From Lachnospira sp. (GTDB taxonomy: Bacteria > Bacillota > Clostridia > Lachnospirales > Lachnospiraceae): a stretch of 64,000 nucleotides of DNA. The DNA lies in assembly GCA_015057605.1 (NCBI GenBank), contig SVDX01000003.1:1-64000 (forward strand). The letters are read 5' to 3'. Below the pieces are notes generated by a model. The model ran no database searches. It was not told where the DNA came from and saw only the letters and a program-made list of their open reading frames with translations. A program made the translations under genes and the position numbers. This document shows, piece after piece, positions 29,653 to 38,126 of this stretch (positions are counted from its first letter, which is position 1; every line of letters starts with the position of its first letter).

Positions 29653-29689
29653 TTGACATATTATGTAAACTATGATATATTATGTAAAC
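29653..29689 (+). promoter_or_regulatory. Promoter and 13-bp direct repeats before the surface-protein gene
   Basis: TTGACA (29653-29658), 17 bases, TATATT (29676-29681). The exact repeat ATATTATGTAAAC occurs at 29658-29670 and 29677-29689, 19 bases apart, covering the spacer and the -10. This looks like a tandem regulator site (inference). Confidence 0.6.
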
Positions 29690-29746
29690 ATCCAGGCGGT
29701 TCTGCCATTTTATCCCATACATAATATTTAAAAGAAGGAGATTAGT

Positions 29747-32644
29747 ATGAAGAAACAACACACAATACTGGCATTACTACTCGTATGTGCAGTTTTAATT
29801 GCTAACCTTGTGCCGGTAAAAGCCGATGAAGCAGTACGATTTACGAGTATCAAGGGAGTTGATTATATTCAGCTTCGTGAAAATACAACAGATGAATTTG
29901 GCAGTCAGACTGCATATAATTATGATTTGCAACTATTAAATGATGGAACTCTTAATAATGCATATACAGCATCACAGACTAATCCATTTACTACTGGCAG
30001 TTTAGAATCTATAAATGCAGCATGGTCAAACGTAACCGCTGCATACTGTCTTGAACATAGCTTAGGATATCCGCATGGAACGGATTATAAGGACTATACA
30101 GGTTTTGATGAATATTTTGAAAATGCATTTACTGATGAAGTATCACGCACTAAGGCTAAAAATGGGGTCCTTAATGTTATTTTGAATGGCTATCCAAATA
30201 ACAGAGAATATTGGAGTGCTAATGGAGTTAAAAATTACGGAGCGCAGCTTTACGCAACCCAGGTTGCAGTATGGTATGTGCTTACAATGTATGGAGGTGC
30301 CAACAATACAGGAGTCTTCAATGGCTATACAAATGTTGAAGATTTTTATAGAAGATTTATAGACAGAGCTGATGGAATAACTGCATATGCAAGAACTAAT
30401 CCCAAATACGAGGGAATTGAAGGACTTATTGATATGCTGCTTGAGTTAAAGAAATGTGGAATGAATGGCGAATTACAAAATGATGAAGCACTTTTAAGTA
30501 TTGAGCCTGTTGGTGGTGCAAGTGAAATTGGTGCGGATTATGAAGCATTTTTTATAGTTAATACCAATAATTCTTTAGGCAATGGCTATAGCATAACTGT
30601 AGAAAATATTCTTGGTGAATACGAATTGTACATTAACGGCGTGAAAACTACTGCTATTGATGGTACATTTTATTCTGATACGAGTGATGGCAGAGAACTA
30701 ATTCGAATAGTGTTTAAGAGAGCATTTAATGCAAGCACTGCTACAAATAGGAAAAATATTTATGTTAATGTCAAAGCAGTTAGTGGTGTAAGTACAGATA
30801 ATATCCGCTGCTATCAAACGGATGAACTGACGATTACAGGAGTTAAACGACAAAAAATAATGCTTGCAAGCTTTGAAAATACTTATGTAGAGGATGGAGC
30901 TGCACTTACTACTCCAAGGGAACAATTAGGGATACGACTTGCTAAAACTACTGCTGGGGGTACACAGTTACTTTCAGGTGCAAAGTTTGGTATTTATGCA
31001 GCTGAAAATGTTTATAATCACGAAGGAGATGTAATAATAAGCAAAGATACACTTATTGAAGAGCTTATTACAGATACAAGCGGAACTGCAAATACAACTA
31101 AAGATTATCCATATGGCATAAAATGTTATATAAAAGAGCTTGAGGCTCCATTTGGCTATATTCCGAGTGATGAGATTAAGTATGTAACCCTTACGGATGC
31201 AGGTATTGTAGTAGATTTTGAAAATGAGGAGCAAAAGGGTGATATCTATATTCATAAGCTTGGTGAGAAGCTAAAAGGCTTTGAAAATGGTGACTTTGTA
31301 TATGAATCTCAGCCACTTGCAGGAGCAAAATATGCCATAAGTGATGTTAATGGCAATATTTTACAAGAAATTACAACTAACGATTTAGGTGAGGCTGTTG
31401 CTACTAATTTACCGTTAGGAAAATATTTTATAAAAGAAACAGAAGCACCATATGGCTATAAACTTGATACCAATGTATATGAGCTTGAATTAGAATATGA
31501 CAGTACTGTAAAAGGAAATGTTAGTAAGACAATTAACTTAGATAACGAAAGAATAAAGGTAAGTATCACTATTAACAAATATGCAAGTAATACAGGAGCG
31601 AGTCTTTCAAAAGCAGAGTTTACAGTATATTCTAATGATGTTGCAGTAGAAACATTAGTAACTAATGAAAATGGTGTAGCGGTGTCAAAGCTTGATTATC
31701 CCTTAGGAGAATATTTAGTTTGTGAAACTGTTGCGCCAGAAAAATATAAGCTGAATAAAAATATAATTAGTTTTACGGCAAATGATAGTGAAAATGTATT
31801 TAAATTTGATGTAGAGGATGACCCAATAATAGGTAAAATTTCGCTAAGCTATAATGAAAGTGGTGAAATACCAAAGACTGGTGATTCAATGAATTTAAGC
31901 GCATTTATTTTAATAGGAGTAATAATGCTAATATTGTTGCTTGTGCTAAAAAGAAAGAAAATCGCAACCCTTATGTTAGTGGCAGGTTTAATACTTATAA
32001 ATCCATTTAAGGTAGCGGCGTCTGAGAATAATGAAAATTTGCATGTGATTGAAACAGTATATTATAATTCGTATATGCAGCTTAATGATGTACCTGAATA
32101 TATTGAAGTGGAACGTAAAGGAATTAAGGCAAATATACCGCATGCTAAAACAGAATGTATTAATAGCTATTGGAAAGATGATTTTTCTTTTGAGTTAAGC
32201 TTTAGTAGAAATGATGCAGCATATTATGAACTTGGTGATAAAAAGATTAGTACTTTAGATGATTTGTATTTACACAAGGATTATATACTCTCGCTGTTAG
32301 AACTTGATAATTCATTTTATCAGATTGACAGCTTTGAATGGAAGGAAGGTGCTAATAGACTTGTAGCAGTTGCTAAGGGAAGAAGGTTGCTTAGCGATTT
32401 TTTAGTTACATATGAGGGTGATTTAGCACTTAATGTTTTAGAAGATAACGAAGCTTATGGAACAGTGGTTTTGAATAAAGTTACAGATGAAGCTACACAG
32501 GCGATTGAACAGGTTAAGACAAGTAATGAAATGCCACTTATAATTGGTGGATTGGCAGTCTTGATTTTTTTGCTTATATTTTTTATAATTCATATGTTAC
32601 ACAAAAAAAGAAGATATTGTATTTTAAATGGAAGTTGTGTATAA
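29747..32644 (+). CDS. Surface adhesin with thioester domain, Cna-B repeats and internal sortase motif
   Basis: A 965-residue exported protein. A signal peptide (1-26, ending VKA) precedes a thioester-type domain: Cys101 in AYCLEH and Gln172 in ATQVAVW match the Cys and Gln that form an internal thioester in Gram-positive adhesins. Three Cna-B/SpaA-like domains follow (about 395-505, 505-605, 608-690), each ending in a KE(L/T)EAP- or ETVAP-type stretch. IPKTG at 708-712, a hydrophobic helix and KRKK form a sortase signal, yet translation continues for 250 residues: a second signal-like helix ending KVAAS, a further ectodomain, and a C-terminal membrane helix with KKRR. No sortase gene is in the window. 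Confidence 0.85.
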   Translation: MKKQHTILALLLVCAVLIANLVPVKADEAVRFTSIKGVDYIQLRENTTDEFGSQTAYNYDLQLLNDGTLNNAYTASQTNPFTTGSLESINAAWSNVTAAYCLEHSLGYPHGTDYKDYTGFDEYFENAFTDEVSRTKAKNGVLNVILNGYPNNREYWSANGVKNYGAQLYATQVAVWYVLTMYGGANNTGVFNGYTNVEDFYRRFIDRADGITAYARTNPKYEGIEGLIDMLLELKKCGMNGELQNDEALLSIEPVGGASEIGADYEAFFIVNTNNSLGNGYSITVENILGEYELYINGVKTTAIDGTFYSDTSDGRELIRIVFKRAFNASTATNRKNIYVNVKAVSGVSTDNIRCYQTDELTITGVKRQKIMLASFENTYVEDGAALTTPREQLGIRLAKTTAGGTQLLSGAKFGIYAAENVYNHEGDVIISKDTLIEELITDTSGTANTTKDYPYGIKCYIKELEAPFGYIPSDEIKYVTLTDAGIVVDFENEEQKGDIYIHKLGEKLKGFENGDFVYESQPLAGAKYAISDVNGNILQEITTNDLGEAVATNLPLGKYFIKETEAPYGYKLDTNVYELELEYDSTVKGNVSKTINLDNERIKVSITINKYASNTGASLSKAEFTVYSNDVAVETLVTNENGVAVSKLDYPLGEYLVCETVAPEKYKLNKNIISFTANDSENVFKFDVEDDPIIGKISLSYNESGEIPKTGDSMNLSAFILIGVIMLILLLVLKRKKIATLMLVAGLILINPFKVAASENNENLHVIETVYYNSYMQLNDVPEYIEVERKGIKANIPHAKTECINSYWKDDFSFELSFSRNDAAYYELGDKKISTLDDLYLHKDYILSLLELDNSFYQIDSFEWKEGANRLVAVAKGRRLLSDFLVTYEGDLALNVLEDNEAYGTVVLNKVTDEATQAIEQVKTSNEMPLIIGGLAVLIFLLIFFIIHMLHKKRRYCILNGSCV

Positions 32645-32645
32645 T
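32617..32645 (+). promoter_or_regulatory. Promoter of leuS
   Basis: TTGTAT (32617-32622), 17 bases, TATAAT (32640-32645). It overlaps the end of the adhesin gene. No T-box fits in the remaining 40 bases. Confidence 0.65.
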
Positions 32646-32684
32646 CATATAGAATTATTGCGTTTTACAGAAAGGGATACAAAG

Positions 32685-35099
32685 ATGTACAATTTCAAGG
32701 TAATTGAGAAAAAATGGCAAAAATATTGGGAAGAGAATCAAACATTTAAAACAGATGTGTGGGATTTTAGCAAGCCAAAATACTACGCACTCGATATGTT
32801 CCCATATCCATCGGGTGTAGGCTTACATGCAGGACATCCTGAAGGCTATACAGCTACAGATATTATGTCAAGAATGAAGAGAATGCAAGGCTATAATGTA
32901 TTGCATCCAATGGGTTATGACTCATTTGGTTTGCCGGCGGAGCAATATGCAGTAAGCACAGGTAACCATCCAAATGGTTTTACTGAGAAAAATATTGAGA
33001 CATTTAGTAATCAGTTGAAGGAATTAGGATTTGATTATGACTGGTCAAAGCAGGTTGTAACAAGTGATCCTAAGTATTACAAATGGACACAATGGATTTT
33101 CAAGCAACTTTACAAGGATGGTTATGCTAAATATATCGATATGCCTGTTAACTGGTGTGAAGAACTTGGAACTGTACTATCTAACGATGAAGTTATAGAT
33201 GGCAAGTCTGAAAGAGGCGGTTACCCTGTTATTAGAAAGAATATGAAGCAGTGGGTAATTGATCAACCAGCATTTGCAGAAAAGTTATTAGAAGGTCTTG
33301 ATGAAATTAATTGGCCAGAATCAACTAAGGAAATGCAAAGAAACTGGATTGGACGTTCGGAAGGTGTTGAGGTTGATTTTGATATAGTTGGTGGAGGTAA
33401 ATTCTCTATTTATACAACATGTATCGAAACTATCTATGGTATTACATTTATGGTACTTGCACCAGATGGACAGATTGTAAAGGACTTAATGCCAAGAATT
33501 GAGAATAAAGAAGAAGTTCAAGCCTATATCGACGAAACTCTTAAGAAGAACGATATGGACAGAACAGAGCTTAATAAGACAAAGTCAGGTTGCATACTTA
33601 AGGGTATATATGCAATTAATCCTGTTAATGGCAAGGAAGTTCCATTATTTATTGGTGACTTCGTATTGGCTAATTATGGAACAGGTGCGGTTATGGCTGT
33701 GCCATCACATGACCAAAGAGATTTTGAATATGCAGTTGTCCACAATATTCCTATGATTCAGGTAATTGAAGGCAGAGATGTATCAGAGAAAGCATTTGAA
33801 AAGTATGATTACCTTGGTAAGGGTTGCAAGCTTATGAATTCTGAAGAATTTACCGGTCTTACTGTAGAAGAAGCAAAAGAAGCTATTACAGATAAGCTTG
33901 TTAAGAAGGGCGTTGCAAGAAAGACAGTTAATTACCACTTCCGTGAGTGGATTTTTGCAAGACAAAGATACTGGGGTGAACCAGTTCCAGTAGTTCATAC
34001 AGAAGATGGCAACATACATTTACTTGATGATGAAGAATTGCCACTTATCTTACCTGAACTAGAAGATTACAAGGGCAAGAATGGTAAGGCACCACTTGAA
34101 AATGCTACTGATTGGAAGCAATATGACAAGAATGGCGTAAAGGGTGTAAGAGAAACAGCAACAATGCCTGGTAGTGCAGGTTCAAGCTGGTATTTCTTAA
34201 GATATATTGATCCAGACAACAATGATGAATTTGCTAACTATGAGCTTTTAAAGCACTGGATGCCAGTTGATTTATATATTGGTGGACCAGAGCATGCAGT
34301 TGGTCACCTTATGTATTCAAGAATCTGGAACAGATACCTTTATGATAAGGGCCTTGTACCAGTTAAGGAACCATTTAAAAAGCTTGTTCATCAAGGCATG
34401 ATACTTGGTTCTAATGGTATCAAGATGGGTAAGAGATTCCCAGAATTTGTTGTTAACCCAAGTGATATCGTAAGAGATTATGGTGCTGATACTTTAAGAC
34501 TTTATGAAATGTTTATGGGACCTTTAGAAGCTTCAAAGCCATGGAGCCAACAAGGCGTTGAAGGTGCTAAGAGATTTATTCTTAGAGTATGGAATTACTT
34601 CACAGATGAAGAAAATATCACTGAGGATAACGATGGTGCATTAACTAAGGTATACAACCAAACAGTTAAGAAGGTTACTAATGACTTTGAAACATTAGGC
34701 TTTAACACAGCTATAAGTCAGATGATGATTTTCTTAAATGAAGCTACTAAGGCAGGCAAGTGTCCAAAGGAATATGCAGAAGGCTTTATTAAGATGTTCT
34801 CTTGTATTTGCCCACACGTTGGTGAAGAAATCTGGAGCATTTTAGGTCATGACAATACATTGGCATATGAACCATGGCCAACATACGATGAAGCAGCACT
34901 TGTTGAAGATACAATTGAAATTGGTGTTCAGATGAACGGTAAGCTTAAAGGAACAATCGAAATTGGCGTTGACGAAGACGAAGAATCAGTTAAGGCAAAG
35001 GCTTTAGAGTTACCTCTTGTAAAGGCTGGTGCTGAAGGAAAGCAAATTGTTAAGATTATCGTTGTAAAGGGTAAGATTGTAAATATTGTAGTTAAATAA
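32685..35099 (+). CDS. leuS: Leucine-tRNA ligase
   Basis: An 804-residue bacterial-type LeuRS. The class I HIGH-type motif is in PYPSGVGLHAGHPEGY (about 47-62). The editing domain lies in the middle third (with TTCIETIYGITFMV and GTGAVMAVPSHDQRD), and the C-terminal anticodon and tail domains end with KIVNIVVK. The KMSKS loop reads KMGKR, a variation I recall from other Clostridia and Bacteroidetes. The start is ATG 32685 (MYNFKVIEKKW), after GAAAGGGA; the frame from 32628 overlaps the adhesin gene and its own promoter. Confidence 0.97.
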   Translation: MYNFKVIEKKWQKYWEENQTFKTDVWDFSKPKYYALDMFPYPSGVGLHAGHPEGYTATDIMSRMKRMQGYNVLHPMGYDSFGLPAEQYAVSTGNHPNGFTEKNIETFSNQLKELGFDYDWSKQVVTSDPKYYKWTQWIFKQLYKDGYAKYIDMPVNWCEELGTVLSNDEVIDGKSERGGYPVIRKNMKQWVIDQPAFAEKLLEGLDEINWPESTKEMQRNWIGRSEGVEVDFDIVGGGKFSIYTTCIETIYGITFMVLAPDGQIVKDLMPRIENKEEVQAYIDETLKKNDMDRTELNKTKSGCILKGIYAINPVNGKEVPLFIGDFVLANYGTGAVMAVPSHDQRDFEYAVVHNIPMIQVIEGRDVSEKAFEKYDYLGKGCKLMNSEEFTGLTVEEAKEAITDKLVKKGVARKTVNYHFREWIFARQRYWGEPVPVVHTEDGNIHLLDDEELPLILPELEDYKGKNGKAPLENATDWKQYDKNGVKGVRETATMPGSAGSSWYFLRYIDPDNNDEFANYELLKHWMPVDLYIGGPEHAVGHLMYSRIWNRYLYDKGLVPVKEPFKKLVHQGMILGSNGIKMGKRFPEFVVNPSDIVRDYGADTLRLYEMFMGPLEASKPWSQQGVEGAKRFILRVWNYFTDEENITEDNDGALTKVYNQTVKKVTNDFETLGFNTAISQMMIFLNEATKAGKCPKEYAEGFIKMFSCICPHVGEEIWSILGHDNTLAYEPWPTYDEAALVEDTIEIGVQMNGKLKGTIEIGVDEDEESVKAKALELPLVKAGAEGKQIVKIIVVKGKIVNIVVK

Positions 35100-35121
35100 G
35101 TAATGTTATGAGGTATATACT

Positions 35122-35661
35122 ATGAAGAAAAAACTGATAATATCAGTTGCTATAACGTTAGGAATAATGATATTGATAGGAGTATTAGGTAGTGTATATT
35201 ATTTTGGATATTACAAACCATTACGTGCAGAATTGATAGAAAAGGCAAGACAGCTTGAAGAAATTGATTCTAGAATGTATTACAATCCGAATGGTGAAAA
35301 TAGAAGTGAAGAGTCTATTAAAGCTATTGAAGAAGAGTTGATAGCAGAAGTGTCAAAATTGTATATAGCAGATTCTGAACTTTTAAAGGAAAGAGTTGAA
35401 AAAATAAACACTTATGTTTCTAAAATGTCACATAAGGATAGTGCTTATTATTCACAATATAGAGTGTATGTAAATGAAGTGAATTCTGTTAGGGTTGTAG
35501 GAAAACAAGTACACGTAGAAGTAACAATTTATACTGACGCTATAAGGAATGAAGAGAATGGGTTGATAGACAGAAAGTTTGGCAGTAGAATGAATCTCAT
35601 TTTTGAAAAACATAATTCTGAGTGGTATATAGTTAAAGAAGATATAAAACCAATTGTATAA
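35122..35661 (+). CDS. Membrane-anchored protein of unknown function
   Basis: A 179-residue protein with one N-terminal membrane helix (about 4-28) and an outside region that is mostly helical and charged to about 100, then beta-rich to the end (VHVEVTIYTDAIR, SRMNLIFEKHNSEWYIVKEDI). The end resembles NTF2-like or other small extracytoplasmic folds, but I cannot name a family. It lies 22 bases after leuS, probably on the same transcript, and is followed by a hairpin terminator. Function unknown. Confidence 0.65.
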   Translation: MKKKLIISVAITLGIMILIGVLGSVYYFGYYKPLRAELIEKARQLEEIDSRMYYNPNGENRSEESIKAIEEELIAEVSKLYIADSELLKERVEKINTYVSKMSHKDSAYYSQYRVYVNEVNSVRVVGKQVHVEVTIYTDAIRNEENGLIDRKFGSRMNLIFEKHNSEWYIVKEDIKPIV

Positions 35662-35665
35662 TAAT

Positions 35666-35695
35666 ATGAGCCGTGTCATTATTGACATGGCTCAT
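35666..35695. terminator. Terminator between convergent genes
   Basis: ATGAGCCGTGTCA (35666-35678) pairs with TGACATGGCTCAT (35683-35695) with one G-T pair. AT-rich sequence follows on both sides. Confidence 0.7.
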
Positions 35696-35709
35696 TGCTA
35701 TTTATATTT

Positions 35710-35946
35710 CTACATATTCAATAATCCCATAATGCTTGATAATTTCTTTTGCTCGTTTTCAGACATATTTGGCATCATTTTGTTAACGATAGAAATGATT
35801 TCGTCCTTTGTAAAGCTTATTCCGGCTTGTTTTGCTTTGTTGCTTATTGCAAGCATTAATGGCAGCAGTTCATTTGTGCTTTTACCTTTTGATAGATTGA
35901 TAAATTCATTTACTAATTTTTCTTTTCTTGGGTCAAGATTATTCAT
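35710..35946 (-). CDS. Small helical protein of unknown function, coupled to upstream gene
   Basis: A 78-residue soluble protein, helical and Lys/Met-rich, with DPRKEKLVNEFINLSKGKS near the start and two later helices. I recall similar small proteins in Clostridia but no function. The start is ATG 35946: its ribosome site GGAGGC is formed by the last sense codons (GGA GGC) of the upstream gene, and only one base separates the upstream TAA from the ATG. The ATG at 35961 is rejected because it precedes that site. The pair is therefore tightly coupled. Confidence 0.65.
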   Translation of the reverse strand: MNNLDPRKEKLVNEFINLSKGKSTNELLPLMLAISNKAKQAGISFTKDEIISIVNKMMPNMSENEQKKLSSIMGLLNM

Positions 35947-35947
35947 T

Positions 35948-36331
35948 TTAAAAGCCTCCATTATTTATTTGTGAACTGAATTGCTTGTATAAATCCATTT
36001 GTTCTGGATTTAAGAGATTACTTAGGTCAGAAAAGCTTGAGTACATAGAATATACATTCATCATTTGGCTTATGTTATTCAACATATTTTGTTGCTCTTT
36101 CGAACAATATTGTTTGACGTCATCAAGTATAGATTTAAAATCTATTTCTTTAGAAGTTCCTTGACAAGAAAACTTATTCTTAGAGTAATATTCCATAGTA
36201 AGCTTTAATTCTGTTAGACGTACAAATGTAGCTAAAAGTCTTTGGGTTTCAAAGTCAAGATGTGTAATCAAAGCCTTTAAAAGCTGGGTGTTATCGCATA
36301 TAGTGTTTTTGTCAAAGTCAGTTATGTTCAT
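35948..36331 (-). CDS. Helical protein of unknown function, partner of the 35710 gene
   Basis: A 127-residue soluble, mostly helical protein with no signal peptide. Met/Asn/Ser-rich C-terminal half (MNVYSMYSSFSDLSNLLNPEQMDLYKQF) and two cysteines in the middle. I do not recognise a family. The TAA-A-ATG junction and the embedded ribosome site tie its translation to the next gene, so the two proteins may act together. Upstream lies a hairpin that separates it from the cysteine-rich gene. Confidence 0.6.
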   Translation of the reverse strand: MNITDFDKNTICDNTQLLKALITHLDFETQRLLATFVRLTELKLTMEYYSKNKFSCQGTSKEIDFKSILDDVKQYCSKEQQNMLNNISQMMNVYSMYSSFSDLSNLLNPEQMDLYKQFSSQINNGGF

Positions 36332-36388
36332 ATGTCCTCTATTGTTTGTGTTTTTTAAATATATGATTTTAAAATTCTAAATATGTAT

Positions 36389-36419
36389 AAGACCCACTGC
36401 GACAAAACAGTGGGTCTTT
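36389..36419. terminator. Hairpin terminator after the cysteine-rich gene
   Basis: AAGACCCACTG (36389-36399) pairs perfectly with CAGTGGGTCTT (36409-36419). The T run is better on the plus strand (TTTTATT); on the minus strand, where the gene is, it is weaker (TTATAC). Confidence 0.75.
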
Positions 36420-36432
36420 TATTAGGATGGTA

Positions 36433-36690
36433 TTAGAAGCATCCGTTGTTGCAAAGTAAAAGAAGTAAGATAATCCAGATGAAACTGCAAGAGTTGCAAC
36501 CGCTAAAGCAGTTAGAAATGTTGCTTAAGAAACCACCGCAACCATTTCCACAACCATCATTATTGTTTAAAAGTAATAAGATTACGATAATCCAGATAAT
36601 TGAACAGCAGTCGCTACCACCACGTTGGTTACCACAACCACAGTCACAATCACATCCTCTACCACAATTTGTTGCTGCTAAATCACTCAT
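36433..36690 (-). CDS. Cysteine/glycine-rich small protein ('chorion-class' type)
   Basis: An 85-residue protein starting MSDLAATNCG, a beginning I recall from clostridial proteins annotated as chorion-class high-cysteine proteins. It has 15 cysteines in clusters (CGRGCDCDCGCG, then CCS, CGNGCGG, CFSGCNSCS, and a terminal CF) around two hydrophobic stretches, IIWIIVILLLLNNN and FIWIILLLLLCNN, which look like an internal duplication. Location and role are unknown; spore coat or membrane-associated metal or disulfide structures are possible. ATG 36690 follows GGAGG; ATG 36705 is rejected. Confidence 0.75.
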   Translation of the reverse strand: MSDLAATNCGRGCDCDCGCGNQRGGSDCCSIIWIIVILLLLNNNDGCGNGCGGFLSNISNCFSGCNSCSFIWIILLLLLCNNGCF

Positions 36691-36771
36691 TTTAAAATCC
36701 TCCAAAAAGATATTTACACTGACAGTATATGGGGGGAGGCATGTATGTGTTACAAAGAGATTTAAAAAGTG

Positions 36772-36800
36772 TTTACAAAAATGTTTAAATAGGCTACAAT
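36772..36800 (+). promoter_or_regulatory. Promoter of icd
   Basis: TTTACA (36772-36777), 17 bases, TACAAT (36795-36800). Confidence 0.65.
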
Positions 36801-36832
36801 TAATCTTAATTTAGAAGTTGGAGGAAATGTAA

Positions 36833-38044
36833 ATGGCAAAGATTAAAATGACAACACCATTAGTAGAGATGGATGGAGATGAAATGACAAGAATCCTTTG
36901 GAAGATGATTAAGGATGAGTTACTTGAACCATTTGTTGAGCTTAATACAGAATACTATGACTTAGGTCTTGAATACCGAAATGAAACTTCAGATCAGGTT
37001 ACAATTGATTCGGCTAATGCAACTAAGAAATATGGTGTAGCTGTTAAGTGTGCTACAATTACACCTAATGCTGCAAGAATGACAGAGTACAATTTAAAGG
37101 AAATGTACAAGAGCCCTAACGGAACAATTAGAGCAATTCTTGATGGTACAGTATTTAGAGCACCTATTATTGTAAATGGTATTGAGCCATTAGTTAAGAA
37201 TTGGAAGAAGCCTATCACTATAGCAAGACACGCATATGGCGATGTATACAAGGGTAGCGAATTAAAGGTTAAGGGACCTGGTAAGGCTGAAATCGTATAT
37301 ACAGCGCAGGATGGAACTAAGACAGTTGAGCTTATACATAACTTTAAGGGTGATGGTATCATTCAGGGTATGCATAATCTTGATGGTTCTATTTCAAGCT
37401 TTGCAAGAAGCTGCTTTAATTTTGCACTTGATACAAAGCAAGATTTATGGTTTGCTACAAAGGATACTATTTCTAAGAAGTATGACCACACATTTAAGGA
37501 TATTTTCCAGGAAATATATGATGCAGAATATGCTGATAAATTCAAGGCGGCAGGCATTGAATATTTCTATACACTTATTGATGATGCAGTTGCAAGAGTT
37601 ATGCGTTCAGAAGGTGGATATATCTGGGCATGTAAGAATTATGACGGTGACGTAATGAGTGATATGGTTGCTACAGCATTTGGTTCACTTGCTATGATGA
37701 CTTCTGTGCTTGTATCTCCAGAAGGCTATTATGAGTATGAAGCTGCCCATGGAACAGTTCAAAGACATTACTATAATTACCTTAAGGGTATGGAGACATC
37801 AACTAACCCGGTTGCAACAATATTTGCATGGACAGGTGCTTTAGCTAAGAGAGGCGAGCTTGACAATATTCCTGAACTTACAAAGTTTGCAAATGATCTT
37901 GAAAAGGCATGTATAATGACAATTGAGTCAGGTAAAATGACAAAGGATTTAGCAGTAATAGCTAATATTGAGAATATTGAAGTTCTTAACAGTCTTCCAT
38001 TTATTCAGGCAATAAGAGAGACTTACGAAAAGAATTTTGCATAA
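36833..38044 (+). CDS. icd: NADP-dependent isocitrate dehydrogenase
   Basis: A 403-residue enzyme of the eukaryote-like (type II) homodimeric IDH class, which oxidatively decarboxylates isocitrate to 2-oxoglutarate. N-terminal [18 protein letters not shown], substrate loop [19 protein letters not shown] (about 94-112), [10 protein letters not shown], then [31 protein letters not shown] with the metal-binding aspartates, and [11 protein letters not shown] for the cofactor. Ribosome site TTGGAGGA precedes ATG 36833. It supplies 2-oxoglutarate and NADPH for glutamate synthesis. Confidence 0.96.
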   Translation: MAKIKMTTPLVEMDGDEMTRILWKMIKDELLEPFVELNTEYYDLGLEYRNETSDQVTIDSANATKKYGVAVKCATITPNAARMTEYNLKEMYKSPNGTIRAILDGTVFRAPIIVNGIEPLVKNWKKPITIARHAYGDVYKGSELKVKGPGKAEIVYTAQDGTKTVELIHNFKGDGIIQGMHNLDGSISSFARSCFNFALDTKQDLWFATKDTISKKYDHTFKDIFQEIYDAEYADKFKAAGIEYFYTLIDDAVARVMRSEGGYIWACKNYDGDVMSDMVATAFGSLAMMTSVLVSPEGYYEYEAAHGTVQRHYYNYLKGMETSTNPVATIFAWTGALAKRGELDNIPELTKFANDLEKACIMTIESGKMTKDLAVIANIENIEVLNSLPFIQAIRETYEKNFA

Positions 38045-38068
38045 AATATTAAGTCGCACATAATATAT

Positions 38069-38126
38069 TAACTCATATTATATATAAAACGCATAAGACG
38101 GTATATATAATATGAGTTATTTTTTT
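38069..38126 (+). terminator. Perfect 18-bp hairpin with T7, overlapping the subtilase start codon
   Basis: The 18-base arms at 38069-38086 and 38102-38119 are exact reverse complements around a 15-base loop, followed by seven T (38120-38126). It has the form of an intrinsic terminator for icd, but the right arm contains ATG 38112 and the T run encodes part of codons 3-5 of the next gene. Confidence 0.7.

Noticed and set aside
29747-32644. A full sortase-dependent pilus locus
   Set aside because: Only one LPXTG-like protein is present and no sortase gene or pilin motif is visible nearby.
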